Source: a bacterium (GTDB lineage Bacteria; Myxococcota_A; Bradymonadia; UBA7976; UBA1532). Taken from it: 64,000 bases of DNA. Location of the stretch: positions 1-64,000 of the forward strand of contig JAUHXC010000032.1 in assembly GCA_030427205.1 (NCBI GenBank). The letters run 5' to 3'. How positions within the stretch are numbered: the first letter of the stretch is position 1; the number at the start of each line of letters is the position of its first letter. Positions 1-8,661 of the stretch are shown in pieces. The translations under genes were made by a program, and so were the position numbers. A model generated the notes under the pieces. It did no database searches. It saw only the letters and a list, made by a program, of their open reading frames with translations, and was not told the DNA's origin.

Positions 1-1262
1 CGGTAGTTGTTATTGCGATCGAGCGAGAAGTCTTCGAGCAGGATCGAACCGGAGCGGGCCGAGGTCAGCCGCACCCGGCCGAAGTGATTCCAATAGCGCA
101 GCGGCAGCAGGTAGTTGGCCCGGGCCGGCGGCGAGCCGTGGCGGAAGCCCAGGTTGACCACCGTATCCCACGACAGCGCCCAGGCGTCGGCGCCGGCCTC
201 GCCCTCGTAGGTGCTGTAGATCATCGTCCAGCCGCCGCCGTCGGTGTCCATGTCACAGCGGGCCCGGAAGCGATCGGCGCTGCCCAGGGTCACCCAGTAG
301 ATGCCGCTGCGCGCGCCGGCGTCGGCCCGCAGGATCGACAGGCAGCTCTCGGCGGCCTGATCGCGGGTATTGAGCGTCTCGAGCGGCCGCTCGAACTTGG
401 CCCACCAGGTCATCCACGGGGTCGCGGTGTAGTTCCAGTCGGTGGGGTTGTAGGGCACCGATCCGCCGGGCCAGCCGCCCTCGCCGCTGGTCATGCACAG
501 GTTGCAACACGAGCCGTACCAGCCGAACGACTGGGCATAGTCCGAGCAGTGGTTGCCCCAGACGTCGTTGTCTCGATCGACCGTCGAGAGCGGGCGCCCG
601 CGGTGGTAGTCCATACGCCCGTTGCCCGTCGGCGTGAAGTTCATCGTGTAGTTGCGCCCGGCGTTGAGCGAGAAGTCCTCGAGGCGGATCGAGCCCGAGC
701 GGCCCGAGCGCAGCTCCAGGGTGCGGGCCCGCGTCCAGTGGCGCAGCGGCGTCAGATAGTTGCCGCCCGGCTGCGGGTCGCGGGCGCTCTTGCCCACCTC
801 GATCACCGTGTTCCACGACAGGGCCCACTCCTGCTGGGCCGCGTTCTGCTCGTACGTCGCGTAGACCTGAGTCCAGCCGCCGCCGGAGATGTCGCACAGC
901 GCCGGCCTCGGCGGATCGCCGCCGTCGCCGTCGAGGTCGATCCAGTAGATGCCATCGGGCGCGTCGGGATCGGCCAACCGGATGGCTTCGCAGTCCTGCG
1001 CCGCGTCCGCCGGCTCGTTGAGCGGCTCGGCGCGGGTATTGTAACGGCCCCACCAGACCATCCAATCGGTCTGCTGGTACATCCAGTCGGTGGGCCGATA
1101 GGGCTGCGAGCCGCCGGGCCAGCCCCCCTGACCGGTGGTCATGCACAGGTTGCAGCACGAGCCGTACCAGCCGAACGAGCGCGAATAGCCCGAGCAGTGG
1201 TCGCCCCAGACGTCGTTGTCCCGGTCGACCGTCGAGAGCGGGCGCCCGCGGTGATAGTCCAT
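1..1262 (-). CDS. Fibrinogen-C-like repeat region of a secreted fibre-like protein (C-terminal part, cut by window edge)
   Basis: Minus-strand open frame from ATG 1262 to the left edge, with no stop inside the window. It carries at least three tandem modules with the fibrinogen-C pattern: a Cys, then GIYWIDLDG or GIYWVTLG, a CD(x)5GGGWT(x)3(S/A)TYE stretch, and a Cys-rich end reading FGWYGSCCNLCM. The modules share the segments FTPTGNGRMDYHRGRP and STVDRDNDVWG. Known fibrinogen-C domains bind glycans or proteins, so an adhesive surface role is inferred. This is almost certainly the continuation of the protein encoded at 1303-2604; a frame change and a deletion of roughly 30 residues near 1300-1312 separates them. 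The ATG at 1262 is probably internal, not a real start. Confidence 0.6.
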   Translation of the reverse strand, partial: MDYHRGRPLSTVDRDNDVWGDHCSGYSRSFGWYGSCCNLCMTTGQGGWPGGSQPYRPTDWMYQQTDWMVWWGRYNTRAEPLNEPADAAQDCEAIRLADPDAPDGIYWIDLDGDGGDPPRPALCDISGGGWTQVYATYEQNAAQQEWALSWNTVIEVGKSARDPQPGGNYLTPLRHWTRARTLELRSGRSGSIRLEDFSLNAGRNYTMNFTPTGNGRMDYHRGRPLSTVDRDNDVWGNHCSDYAQSFGWYGSCCNLCMTSGEGGWPGGSVPYNPTDWNYTATPWMTWWAKFERPLETLNTRDQAAESCLSILRADAGARSGIYWVTLGSADRFRARCDMDTDGGGWTMIYSTYEGEAGADAWALSWDTVVNLGFRHGSPPARANYLLPLRYWNHFGRVRLTSARSGSILLEDFSLDRNNNY

Positions 1263-1302
1263 GCGCCCGTTGCCCGTCGGCGTGAAGTTGAGCCGATACA
1301 GG

Positions 1303-2604
1303 TCAGCGGCTGACGGGCAGCAGGTAGTTGCGCCCCTCCTGGGGGTTGGCCGCCGCCCGCCCCTGGTTGACCACCTGATCCCAGGTCAGCGCCCAGACGT
1401 CGCGGCCCGACTGGTTGGCATAGGTGGCATAGAGCAGCGCCCAGCCGCCGGCCTCGAGGTCGCAATACACCTGGAATGGCTCCTGGCGCCCCTGCCCGTC
1501 GGGGTCGATCCAATACACCCCGTTGGGCGCGCCGGGCCGGCTGCGGGCCAGCGCCTGGCAGTTGGCGGCGGCGGTATCGCGCCCCTCGCCGTCGCCTTCG
1601 CCGCCCGCGCCGCCGTCACCGCCGCCGCCGCGCCCCGAGAGCGGGATCCAGTCCTCGCCGTCGCAGCCCAGGAAGCGGCCCTCGACCTCGTCGAAGTAGA
1701 CCGCGCCCGCCAGATCGGCCTCGCACGCCGCCGGCGCGTTCTCGGCCCGCTGCACCGACAAGAGCCCGCGCACGTCGAGGTCGCCGGCGAGGATGCCGCT
1801 GCGGTCGGCCCGCAAGAACTGCGTCGAGTCGAGCCCGTCGAGCCGATCCGCGTCGAGGCCCGAGCCGGCGCCATCGATGGGCCGCAGGAGCGCAAGGATC
1901 TGCTCGCCGGTGGTCACGAACTGCGACGAGTCGAGCCCGTCGAGCCGATCCGCGTCGACCCCCGAGCCCTGCCCGTCGACCGTGCGCAGCCGCTCGAGCA
2001 CCTGCTCGGCGGTGCGCACGAACTGGGTCGAGTCGAGCCCGTCGAGCCGATCCGCGTCGACCCCCGAGCCCTCGCCGTCCACCGTGCGCAGCCGCTCGAG
2101 CACCTGCTCGGCGGTGCGCACGAACGCCGACGAGTCGAGCCCGTCGATGCGATCCGCGTCGACCCCCGAGCCTTGTCCGTCGACCTGGACCAGCTTGGCC
2201 CGCACCTGCTCGGGGGTATCCGGCGATCCGTTGCCGCCCGCCGGCCCGCGCGGCCCGATCGGACCCGCCGGCCCCGCCGGTCCGGGCGGACCCGCCGGGC
2301 CCTGCAAGCCGACGGGATCACCCACCCAGCGGCCGTCGCCGTCGATGACCAGCCGATCGCCGATGCTCACCGAGTCGGGGTGGATGTCGCCGACGGCGTC
2401 GAGGGCCACGTCGGCGACGAACGACGCGGGCACCTTGCGCAGCGGCGTGCGCGGCGACAGCTCTTCGCCGCGGTCGATGGAGATGCCGAGCCACAGGCCC
2501 TCGCGGCGAAAAAGCGCGCCGTCGAGCGGTTGCTCGGCGCCGATCGCGATGGCGTAGTAGCCGCCGACGAACGGCACCGCCGGGTGCTGCTCGTCGAAGA
2601 GCAC
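1303..2604 (-). CDS. Secreted collagen-like / tail-fibre-like repeat protein (middle part, frame-disrupted)
   Basis: This 433-residue frame continues the signal-peptide fragment just upstream. In order: a beta-rich N-terminal domain with the pattern PLDGALFRREGLWLGI then ELSPRTPLRKVPASF, common in bacterial surface fibre proteins; about nine Gly-X-Y triplets (residues about 99-127); four 34-residue repeats with a DADRLDGLDSxxF core like phage tail-fibre shaft repeats; a spacer; a Gly/Asp-rich linker; and the first half of a fibrinogen-C-like module ending at GRNYLLP. The stop at 1303 interrupts that module, and its second half lies in another frame downstream. Trimeric fibre assembly and an adhesion role are inference. 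The two frame breaks could be decay or sequencing/assembly errors. Confidence 0.7.
   Translation of the reverse strand: MLFDEQHPAVPFVGGYYAIAIGAEQPLDGALFRREGLWLGISIDRGEELSPRTPLRKVPASFVADVALDAVGDIHPDSVSIGDRLVIDGDGRWVGDPVGLQGPAGPPGPAGPAGPIGPRGPAGGNGSPDTPEQVRAKLVQVDGQGSGVDADRIDGLDSSAFVRTAEQVLERLRTVDGEGSGVDADRLDGLDSTQFVRTAEQVLERLRTVDGQGSGVDADRLDGLDSSQFVTTGEQILALLRPIDGAGSGLDADRLDGLDSTQFLRADRSGILAGDLDVRGLLSVQRAENAPAACEADLAGAVYFDEVEGRFLGCDGEDWIPLSGRGGGGDGGAGGEGDGEGRDTAAANCQALARSRPGAPNGVYWIDPDGQGRQEPFQVYCDLEAGGWALLYATYANQSGRDVWALTWDQVVNQGRAAANPQEGRNYLLPVSR
1816..2223 (-). repeat. Four tandem 102-bp coding repeats
   Basis: The same 102-base unit begins at about 1816, 1918, 2020 and 2122, giving four 34-residue copies with the core DADRLDGLDSxxF and a following TAEQVLERLR helix-like stretch. 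Inter-copy identity is high, so copy number could change by recombination. The exact 102-base period keeps the reading frame. Confidence 0.8.
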
Positions 2605-2798
2605 TTCGCCGCCCCGCCCCGCGGCGCGTCGTAGAGCCTCACCCGGATGAGGTGCTCGCCTTCGACCGGGCGCCCGTCGTCATCGGTGACGAGGCCCTCC
2701 TGCATGATCTGATCGGGCAGGGCCCAGGCGGGCGGCGCGGCGAGCAGGGCGAGCAGGGCCGAGGCCAAGAGCAGGATCGCGGGCTCGAAACGACGCAT
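2605..2798 (-). CDS. N-terminal signal-peptide fragment of the fibre-like protein
   Basis: ATG 2798 begins a clear Sec signal peptide: MRR, a hydrophobic core of about 15 residues, then APPAWA as the likely cleavage site. The mature start contains GLVTDDDGRPVEGEHLIRV and RLYDAP, the usual opening of large bacterial surface fibre proteins. After RLYDAPRGG the frame shifts at a G-rich run (2606-2622, two GGGG tracts) into the frame of the 1303-2604 product, which continues as EVLFDEQHP. Left in its own frame the reading would continue to a stop at 2367 with non-family sequence. A one-base indel in the G tract is the simplest explanation. Confidence 0.6.
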
Positions 2799-2917
2799 GG
2801 AATCCCCCCGACCGGCCCGCGGGCCATCCCCCTGACCGGAATACGGTCAGAGTGTAGAGATCCAATTCAGCAGCAATCAAGCCCGGCGGGTCCCGGCCGG
2901 CTCGCGATCGATGGGCT

Positions 2918-3382
2918 TCAGCCGCCCGCGAGTCGGCGCTGCAGGCGCTGCACGGCGGCCCGCAGGCGCATCGCCGACGCGCCCTGATCCCGGGCGGCGG
3001 CGCGCTCGGCGGCGGCGAGCAGCCGGCGGGCCTCCTCACGCACCTCGCCGGTGGGGCCGGTCCGGTCGAGCGCGGTCTCGATCGCGTCGAGCGCGTCGAC
3101 GTAGAAGTCCCGCTCGGCCTGACAGCGCGCCAGCCGCAGCCACCAGCCGACGGTGTCCTGGCGCGACAGCGCGGCCCGGCAGATGGCGGTCGCCCGGCGC
3201 AGGTCATTGCCGGCGCGGGCGGTCGCGAAGCGCTCGTGCCAGTCGATCGCGTCGGGGGTCAGTGGTCCGGTATCGACCCGTCTCAACCAGCGTCGGAAGC
3301 GGCCGGTGATGCCGCCTTTGGGACGGGCGGCGTCGGGGGTCTCGGCGAGGGGGCGGGCCAGGGCGTTGCGCGCGTGGGTCAT
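2918..3382 (-). CDS. Small TPR-like protein of unknown function
   Basis: This 154-residue protein is rich in Arg, Ala and Leu and is predicted helical. Its centre (ATARAGNDLRRATAICRAAL, then WWLRLARCQAERDFYVDALD) has the spacing of two degenerate tetratricopeptide helices. No signal peptide or membrane segment is visible, so it is probably cytoplasmic. I prefer the ATG at 3382 because GAGG lies about eight bases upstream; an in-frame ATG at 3475 would add an unconvincing 31-residue leader. It is transcribed away from the broken GH31 gene. I do not recognise a named family. Confidence 0.6.
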   Translation of the reverse strand: MTHARNALARPLAETPDAARPKGGITGRFRRWLRRVDTGPLTPDAIDWHERFATARAGNDLRRATAICRAALSRQDTVGWWLRLARCQAERDFYVDALDAIETALDRTGPTGEVREEARRLLAAAERAAARDQGASAMRLRAAVQRLQRRLAGG

Positions 3383-3686
3383 CGGGCAATCCTCGAAATG
3401 GTCGTCGACAGCGTGCCGGGGTAGATGCTCAGTACAAATACTGAGATTCACACCGGCGGCCGGCGAGATGTCCATTTTGAACTACGGAATCGGCCAATCG
3501 ACCTTTTGCGGAATACGCGCCCTCTGGCGTGTCCAGGTCGATGATTCCTGGATATTTCCATCAATGCAACAATTCTCATCATTCCGTATCAGGGCCAAAG
3601 CGCCGTTCCGCCGAACGCGCCATCGGCGCCCGCTGGACGCCCCCTCGGGCCACCGGGTCACCGCGAAGGCCCTGGTTCCTCTATGT

Positions 3687-4808
3687 ATGGAATGGTGCAG
3701 CCAGTGTGTCCCGACAGCGGATGTCGGGCGCCACCTGGGCTTCGCCGTGCGGCTGTCCGATCCGGCGTTCGACGCGCTCGTGCTGCGCACCGGCAGCGAC
3801 GCCAACGAGCGCATCTACGGCATGGGCCAGCAGTTCCCGCACGCCGATCTGAACCTCAAGGGGCGCACGATCCCCGTGCTGGTGCAGGAGGGCGGCGTCG
3901 GCCGCGGGCATCCGATCATCACCCCCGCGGTGAACCTGGTGTCATCGGGATCGGGCGGCGCCGAAGAGACCACCTACTATGTCGCGCCGCACTACCTGAC
4001 CAGCCGCGATCGCTCGCTCGTCCTCGAAGGCACTCACTACGCCGAGTTCGACTTCACCGCCGACGATCACATCGCGCACCATCACTTCGCCGGCGCCCTG
4101 GACGGCCGCGTCGTCTATGGCGCCGATCCGCTCGATCTCATCGAGGCCTTCACCGCCTGGGCCGGCCGCATGCCCCCGCCGCCGGCCTGGATCGACGCGG
4201 GCGCCATCGTCGCCCTGGCCCGGCCGCTCGACGATGGGCGCCAGATCGTCGACGAACTGCGCGAGGCCGGCGCCGCCATCGCCGGCGTCTGGAATCAGAC
4301 CTGGTCGGGCATCAACGTCACCTTCATCGGCGAGCAGGTGCTGTGGAACTGGGTCCAGAACCCCAACGACCACCCGGGCTGGGACGCGTGGGTGGCCGGC
4401 CTCGAGGCGGATGGCATGCGCGCGCTGTGCTACGTCAACCCGATGTTCCTCGACGTGCCCGAGGACGCGCAGCCGGTGCGGCGCAACCTGTACGCCGAGG
4501 GCGTCGAAGGCGGCTTCTTCGGGCGCGACCACGAAGGCGAGGTCTTCCTGCAGCCGGTCACCGCGTTCGAGGTGGCGCTGCTCGACCTGTCCAACCCCGA
4601 CGCCCGCGACTGGATGAAGGCCATCATCCGCGAAGAGCTCATCGAACGCGCCGGCTGCTCGGGCTGGATGGCCGACTTCGCCGAGGCCCTGCCCTTCGAG
4701 GCGGTGCTCGACAGCGGCGAGTCGGCGGCCGAGTGGCATAATCGCTACCCGGTCGAATGGATGAAGCTCAACCGGGAAGCCATCGAAGATGGCCGGCATG
4801 CTGGGTGA
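3687..4808 (+). CDS. GH31 sulfoquinovosidase-family hydrolase, N-terminal part (truncated and frameshifted)
   Basis: The protein aligns by eye with GH31 alpha-glycosidases of the YihQ sulfoquinovosidase branch. ERIYGMGQQF, WNQTWSGINVTF, LWNW and the nucleophile motif WMADFAEALPF (Asp in WMAD) are all present. The Arg that in E. coli YihQ contacts the sulfonate (the KR before LMW) is here Gln (EQ before VLW), so sulfoquinovose may not be the substrate. About 80-100 N-terminal residues found in YihQ are missing, and nothing resembling them appears in any frame of 3480-3690. The reading frame ends at 4808 after EDGRHAG, but family sequence continues in the next frame from about 4789. Probably a decaying gene, or a sequencing error in the GGCC run near 4788. 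Confidence 0.65.
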   Translation: MEWCSQCVPTADVGRHLGFAVRLSDPAFDALVLRTGSDANERIYGMGQQFPHADLNLKGRTIPVLVQEGGVGRGHPIITPAVNLVSSGSGGAEETTYYVAPHYLTSRDRSLVLEGTHYAEFDFTADDHIAHHHFAGALDGRVVYGADPLDLIEAFTAWAGRMPPPPAWIDAGAIVALARPLDDGRQIVDELREAGAAIAGVWNQTWSGINVTFIGEQVLWNWVQNPNDHPGWDAWVAGLEADGMRALCYVNPMFLDVPEDAQPVRRNLYAEGVEGGFFGRDHEGEVFLQPVTAFEVALLDLSNPDARDWMKAIIREELIERAGCSGWMADFAEALPFEAVLDSGESAAEWHNRYPVEWMKLNREAIEDGRHAG

Positions 4809-5562
4809 CATCCTCACCTTCAACCGCTCGGGGCATACGCTCACCCCGGGCTACAGCCTGCTCTTCTGGGAGGGCGACCAGCTCACCACATGGGATGAGT
4901 ACGATGGCATCGAGTCGGCGCTGCATGGCTTGCTCAACGGTGGCTTCTCGGGCATCTCGCTCAATCACAGCGATACGGGCGGCTACACCTCGCTGAGCCG
5001 CTTCGGCCTGGGCTACAGCCGCGAGTCGCAGCTGATGAAGCGCTGGGCCGAGATGAACGCCTTCACCGCCGTGCTGCGCACCCATGAAGGCAACCAGCCC
5101 GACGCCAACGCGCAGATCTACAGCGACGCCGAGGCCCGGGCCCACTTCGCCCGCTTCACCCAGGTGTATCGCGCGCTGGCTTTCTACCGCCGCGCGCTGT
5201 TCGCCGAGGCCGCCGAGCGCGGCTGGCCGGTGGTGCGCCACCTGCTGCTGCACTTCCCCGACGACGCGATCGCCGCGTCGGTGCACGATCAGTTCATGCT
5301 CGGCGCCGAGATCGTCGTGGCACCGACGCTGGACAAGTGCCAGCTGGGGCCGCTGTGTGATTGGACGCGGCGGCTCTACCTGCCGGCGGGCCGCTGGGTG
5401 CACCTGTGGAGCGGCGAGGTCCATGGCGACGTCGAGGCGGGCGGCTACGTGGAGGTCGACGCGCCGATCGGCGAGCCGGCGGTCTTCTGGGCCGAGGGCT
5501 CGCCGGTGGGCCCGCAGCTGGTGGAGAACCTGCAGGCGGCGGGCATCGAGGCGGGTGAGTGA
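4789..5562 (+). CDS. GH31 sulfoquinovosidase-family hydrolase, C-terminal part (frameshifted continuation)
   Basis: This is the continuation of the upstream GH31 frame after a one-base shift. GMLGDILTFNRSG leads into FWEGDQ, whose Asp is the family acid/base. SLNHSDTGGYTS and LRTHEGNQP follow, supplying the Tyr and His that line the YihQ active site. The end, YLPAGRWVHLWSGE and APIGEPAVFW, is the usual GH31 C-terminal beta domain. The nominal ATG at 4789 sits inside a conserved region, so it is not believed to be a true start. The 3' end converges on the oligopeptidase B gene with about 80 bases between them. Confidence 0.65.
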   Translation: MAGMLGDILTFNRSGHTLTPGYSLLFWEGDQLTTWDEYDGIESALHGLLNGGFSGISLNHSDTGGYTSLSRFGLGYSRESQLMKRWAEMNAFTAVLRTHEGNQPDANAQIYSDAEARAHFARFTQVYRALAFYRRALFAEAAERGWPVVRHLLLHFPDDAIAASVHDQFMLGAEIVVAPTLDKCQLGPLCDWTRRLYLPAGRWVHLWSGEVHGDVEAGGYVEVDAPIGEPAVFWAEGSPVGPQLVENLQAAGIEAGE

Positions 5563-5643
5563 TTCGACGCGGCGGGGCGTGTCACTGGAGCGAAGGCGAG
5601 CGACGGCAACGAGATCGGCCCGATGGGAGGCACCGCATGGCCC

Positions 5644-7851
5644 TCATTCGGCCGCGGAGGCCTCGGCGGGCAGCATGTCGAGCACCTGCAGGAAGAACGC
5701 GTAGACCCGGGCGGTGCGTTCGAGGCGCTTGAAGCGGCCCGAGGCGCCGCCGTGCCCGGTCTCCATCTCGGTGTCGAGCACCAGCAGGCTGTCGGTGGTC
5801 TTGTTGCCCCGTAGCGCCGCGACCCACTTGGCGGGCTCCCAGTACTGCACCTGCGAGTCGTGCAGCCCGGTGGTGACGATCATCGCCGGGTAGGCCTGCG
5901 CGCTGATGTTGTCGTAGGGGCTGTAGCCGAGCATGTAGTCGTAGGCCGGCTTCTCCTTGGGGTTGCCCCACTCGCTGAACTCGCCGGTGGTCAGCGGGAT
6001 GCTCTCGTCGAGCATGGTCGAGACGACGTCGACGAAGGGCACCGCGGCGTAGACCGCGCGGTAGAGTTCGGGGCGCATGTTGATGACGGCGCCCATGAGC
6101 AAGCCGCCGGCGCTGCCGCCTCCGGCGATGACTTTACCCTTGGCGCCGTAGCCGCTCTCGAGGAGCCCCTCGGTGACGTCGATGAAGTCGGTGAAGGTGT
6201 TCATCTTCTGCATGAGCCGGCCGTCGTCGTACCAGCGCCGGCCGCGGGCCTGGCTGCCGCGCACGTGGGCCACGGCGATCACGAAGCCGCGGTCGAGCAG
6301 CGAGACCCAGCTGGCGGTGAAGTCGGGGTCGATGGTGTAGCCGTAGCTGCCGTAGCCGTAGACGTAGAGCGGCGCGCTGCCGTCGATGGGCGTATCGGCG
6401 CGGTGCACGATGCTCACCGGCACCTGGGCCCCGTCGCGGGCGGGCACGTCGAGCCGGGCGGTGCGGTAGTTGGCCGGGTCGTAGCCGCCGAGCACCTTGT
6501 CCTGCTTGAGCAACGTGCGCTCGCCGCTGGCGAGGTCGTACTCGTAGATCGAGTCGGGGGTGACCGGCGAGCTGTAGCGATAGCGCACCTTGGCGGTGTC
6601 GAGGCTCGGGTTCTGGCCGCCGGCGAAGCTCATCACGTAGACCTGCTCGTCGGTGGGCAGCGTGCGATGGGCGTCGAGCGGCTCGCCGTACTTCGCGGCG
6701 CGCAGGCGCTTGAGGCCGTCGACCCGCTCTTCGTAGACGTACCACTCGTCGAACAAGCGCACCGAGCCGAGCCAGATGCCCTCGCGGTGGGGGATGACCT
6801 CGACCCACTTCGAGCGGTCGCCGGCCTGCTTCACCGGCGCGCGCACGAGCCGGAAGTCGGTGGCGCCGTCGTTGGTGCGGATGTAGACCACGTCGCCTTT
6901 GTTCCACACCTGGTATTCGTGCTTCGCGCGGCGGGGCACGACCGGGGTGAAGGCGCCGTCGGGGTCGTCCGCCGGCAGGTAGAGGGTCTCGGTGACCTCG
7001 GTGCTCTGGCTGTAGATCTGCACGTAGGCCCGCGAGCGGCTGCGGGTCAGGCTGACGTAGAACGCCTCGTCGGCGTCTTCGAAGACCTTGACGTCCTGCT
7101 CGACCGGCGTGCCCAGCGTATGGCGCCAGACCTGATACGGGCGCAGGGTCTCGGGGTCTTTCTTGACGTAGAACAGGGTCTTGTCGTCGGCGGCCCAGGC
7201 CACCGCGCCCGAGGTGTCGGGGATCTGGTCGGGCAAGAGCTCGCCGGTCTCGAGGTTCTTGACCCGCACGGTGTACTTGCGCCGGCTGACGGTGTCTTCG
7301 GTGTAGGCCAGCAGGTTCTGGCCCTCGCTGACGGCCAGCGCGCCGACGGCGTAGTAGTCATAGGGCTTCGCGAGCACGTTGACGTCGAGCATGATCTGCT
7401 CGGGCGCGTCCAGCGTCCCGGCGTGGCGGGCGTAGATCGGGTATTCGCTCTTGCCCGCGTAGCGCCGCACGTACCAGTAATCGCGCCGCTTGACCGGCAC
7501 CGAGCGGTCGTCCTTCTCGATGCGGCCCTCGAGCTCGGCGAGCAGCGTCTTCGCCGCCGCCGCGCCGGGGGCGAGCGCCTTCTCGGTGTAGGCGTTCTCC
7601 GCTTCGAGATAGGCGATGACCTCGGGGTCGTTGCGATCGTCGTCCCGCAGCCAGTGGTACGGGTCTTCCCGGGCGTGCTCGTGGGCGATGTGGGTGTGGG
7701 GCACGCGCTTGGCCATCGGCGGGGCGAGGGTGTCGGTCATCGGCGCTGCGGTCTCCTTCTCGGGGGCCGGGGTCGGGGTCTCGGGCCGGGTGCCGCAGGC
7801 GGCGAGCCCGATGCCCAGGGCGATGGTCGTCAGCAGATGGATGCGTCGCAT
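5644..7851 (-). CDS. ptrB: Oligopeptidase B (S9A prolyl oligopeptidase family), predicted lipoprotein
   Basis: This 735-residue serine peptidase of the S9A family cleaves short peptides, classically after Lys or Arg. The N-terminus MRRIHLLTTIALGIGLAACG is a lipoprotein signal with lipobox LAAC. Next come the OpB opening (RVPHTHIAHEHAREDPYHWL) and beta-propeller repeats. The alpha/beta-hydrolase domain has GGGSAGGLLMG (catalytic Ser), VTTGLHDSQVQYWEP (Asp region) and METGHGG (His). ESIPLTTGEFSEWG is typical of OpB. E. coli OpB is cytoplasmic, so an envelope-anchored form is notable. Start 7851 was chosen for the signal peptide; an in-frame ATG at 7869 would add six residues. Confidence 0.9.
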   Translation of the reverse strand: MRRIHLLTTIALGIGLAACGTRPETPTPAPEKETAAPMTDTLAPPMAKRVPHTHIAHEHAREDPYHWLRDDDRNDPEVIAYLEAENAYTEKALAPGAAAAKTLLAELEGRIEKDDRSVPVKRRDYWYVRRYAGKSEYPIYARHAGTLDAPEQIMLDVNVLAKPYDYYAVGALAVSEGQNLLAYTEDTVSRRKYTVRVKNLETGELLPDQIPDTSGAVAWAADDKTLFYVKKDPETLRPYQVWRHTLGTPVEQDVKVFEDADEAFYVSLTRSRSRAYVQIYSQSTEVTETLYLPADDPDGAFTPVVPRRAKHEYQVWNKGDVVYIRTNDGATDFRLVRAPVKQAGDRSKWVEVIPHREGIWLGSVRLFDEWYVYEERVDGLKRLRAAKYGEPLDAHRTLPTDEQVYVMSFAGGQNPSLDTAKVRYRYSSPVTPDSIYEYDLASGERTLLKQDKVLGGYDPANYRTARLDVPARDGAQVPVSIVHRADTPIDGSAPLYVYGYGSYGYTIDPDFTASWVSLLDRGFVIAVAHVRGSQARGRRWYDDGRLMQKMNTFTDFIDVTEGLLESGYGAKGKVIAGGGSAGGLLMGAVINMRPELYRAVYAAVPFVDVVSTMLDESIPLTTGEFSEWGNPKEKPAYDYMLGYSPYDNISAQAYPAMIVTTGLHDSQVQYWEPAKWVAALRGNKTTDSLLVLDTEMETGHGGASGRFKRLERTARVYAFFLQVLDMLPAEASAAE

Positions 7852-7922
7852 CGCACGGCGGTAGCACATCGCCTGTTCGGCGGCAACGGGCGCAAACGCC
7901 GACTGCGGGGCCCGGCGAGCGC

Positions 7923-8639
7923 TCAGTGGATCGGGCCGGCGCCCTTCTCGATCGCCCGGGAGAGCCAGCGCGGGCGGTCGGTCATGACCCCGGCGACGCC
8001 GCAGCGGGCCATGCGCCGGGCGATGGCCGGGTCGTTGACCGTCCAGACGTTGATCGGGCCCTGCACCGCTGCCGCGAGCCGGCGGTTCACCAGCGCGTGC
8101 TCGGGGTGGTAGTGGGTGGCGCCGGTGCGGGCGATCGCGCCGCGCGGATCGAGGGCGCCCGGGTCGCCGCCCTCGACGATCAGCGCGCGGTCGACGGCGG
8201 GCAGGCGCCGGGTCGCGGCGGCGACGGCGGACTCCGTGAAGCTCGACAGCATGACACCCGCGGTCGACCGACCGCTGAGCAGCCGGGCGGTGGCCTCGAC
8301 GCCAGCGGGATCCTTGAGCTCGATGTTGAGCGGGATGCGCCCCATGAAGCCGTCGAGCACGTCGGCGAGGGTCGGCATGCGCGCGCCGCCGACCAGCTCG
8401 ATGGCCAGCAGCTCGGCGCACGGCAAGTCTTCGATCCGCCGGGGGTCGGCGTCGACGGTCAATCGAGTCAACGTCTCGTCGTGGAAGACGACTGGCACTC
8501 CGTCGGCGCTGAGGTGCACGTCGAGTTCGATGCCGTATGCGCCCTCGTCGACCGCCCGTTCGAACGCGGCGACGGTATTCTCGAGCGGCCCGGCGGGTCC
8601 GTGGCTGCCGCGGTGGGCCCACAGCGCGAGCGTCTTCAT
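7923..8639 (-). CDS. Glycerophosphodiester phosphodiesterase
   Basis: This 238-residue GDPD-family enzyme hydrolyses glycerophosphodiesters to an alcohol plus glycerol 3-phosphate. The catalytic HRG motif (WAHRGSHGP), ENTVAAF, the metal-binding pair in IELDVHLSADGVPVVFHD, and LNIELK all occur in family order. The C-terminus has the usual NVWTVNDP and GVMTDRP. No signal peptide is visible, so it is probably cytoplasmic. A strong ribosome site (GGGGAGGGG) lies directly before ATG 8639. It is on the same strand as crcB upstream with a 22-base gap, so co-transcription is likely. Confidence 0.92.
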   Translation of the reverse strand: MKTLALWAHRGSHGPAGPLENTVAAFERAVDEGAYGIELDVHLSADGVPVVFHDETLTRLTVDADPRRIEDLPCAELLAIELVGGARMPTLADVLDGFMGRIPLNIELKDPAGVEATARLLSGRSTAGVMLSSFTESAVAAATRRLPAVDRALIVEGGDPGALDPRGAIARTGATHYHPEHALVNRRLAAAVQGPINVWTVNDPAIARRMARCGVAGVMTDRPRWLSRAIEKGAGPIH

Positions 8640-8661
8640 CTCCCCTCCCCGTCGTGCGCGA

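Noticed and set aside
3476..3686. Hidden N-terminus of the GH31 gene in this lower-GC stretch
   Set aside because: All three plus-strand frames were read; none resembles the N-terminal domain of YihQ, so no extension is proposed.
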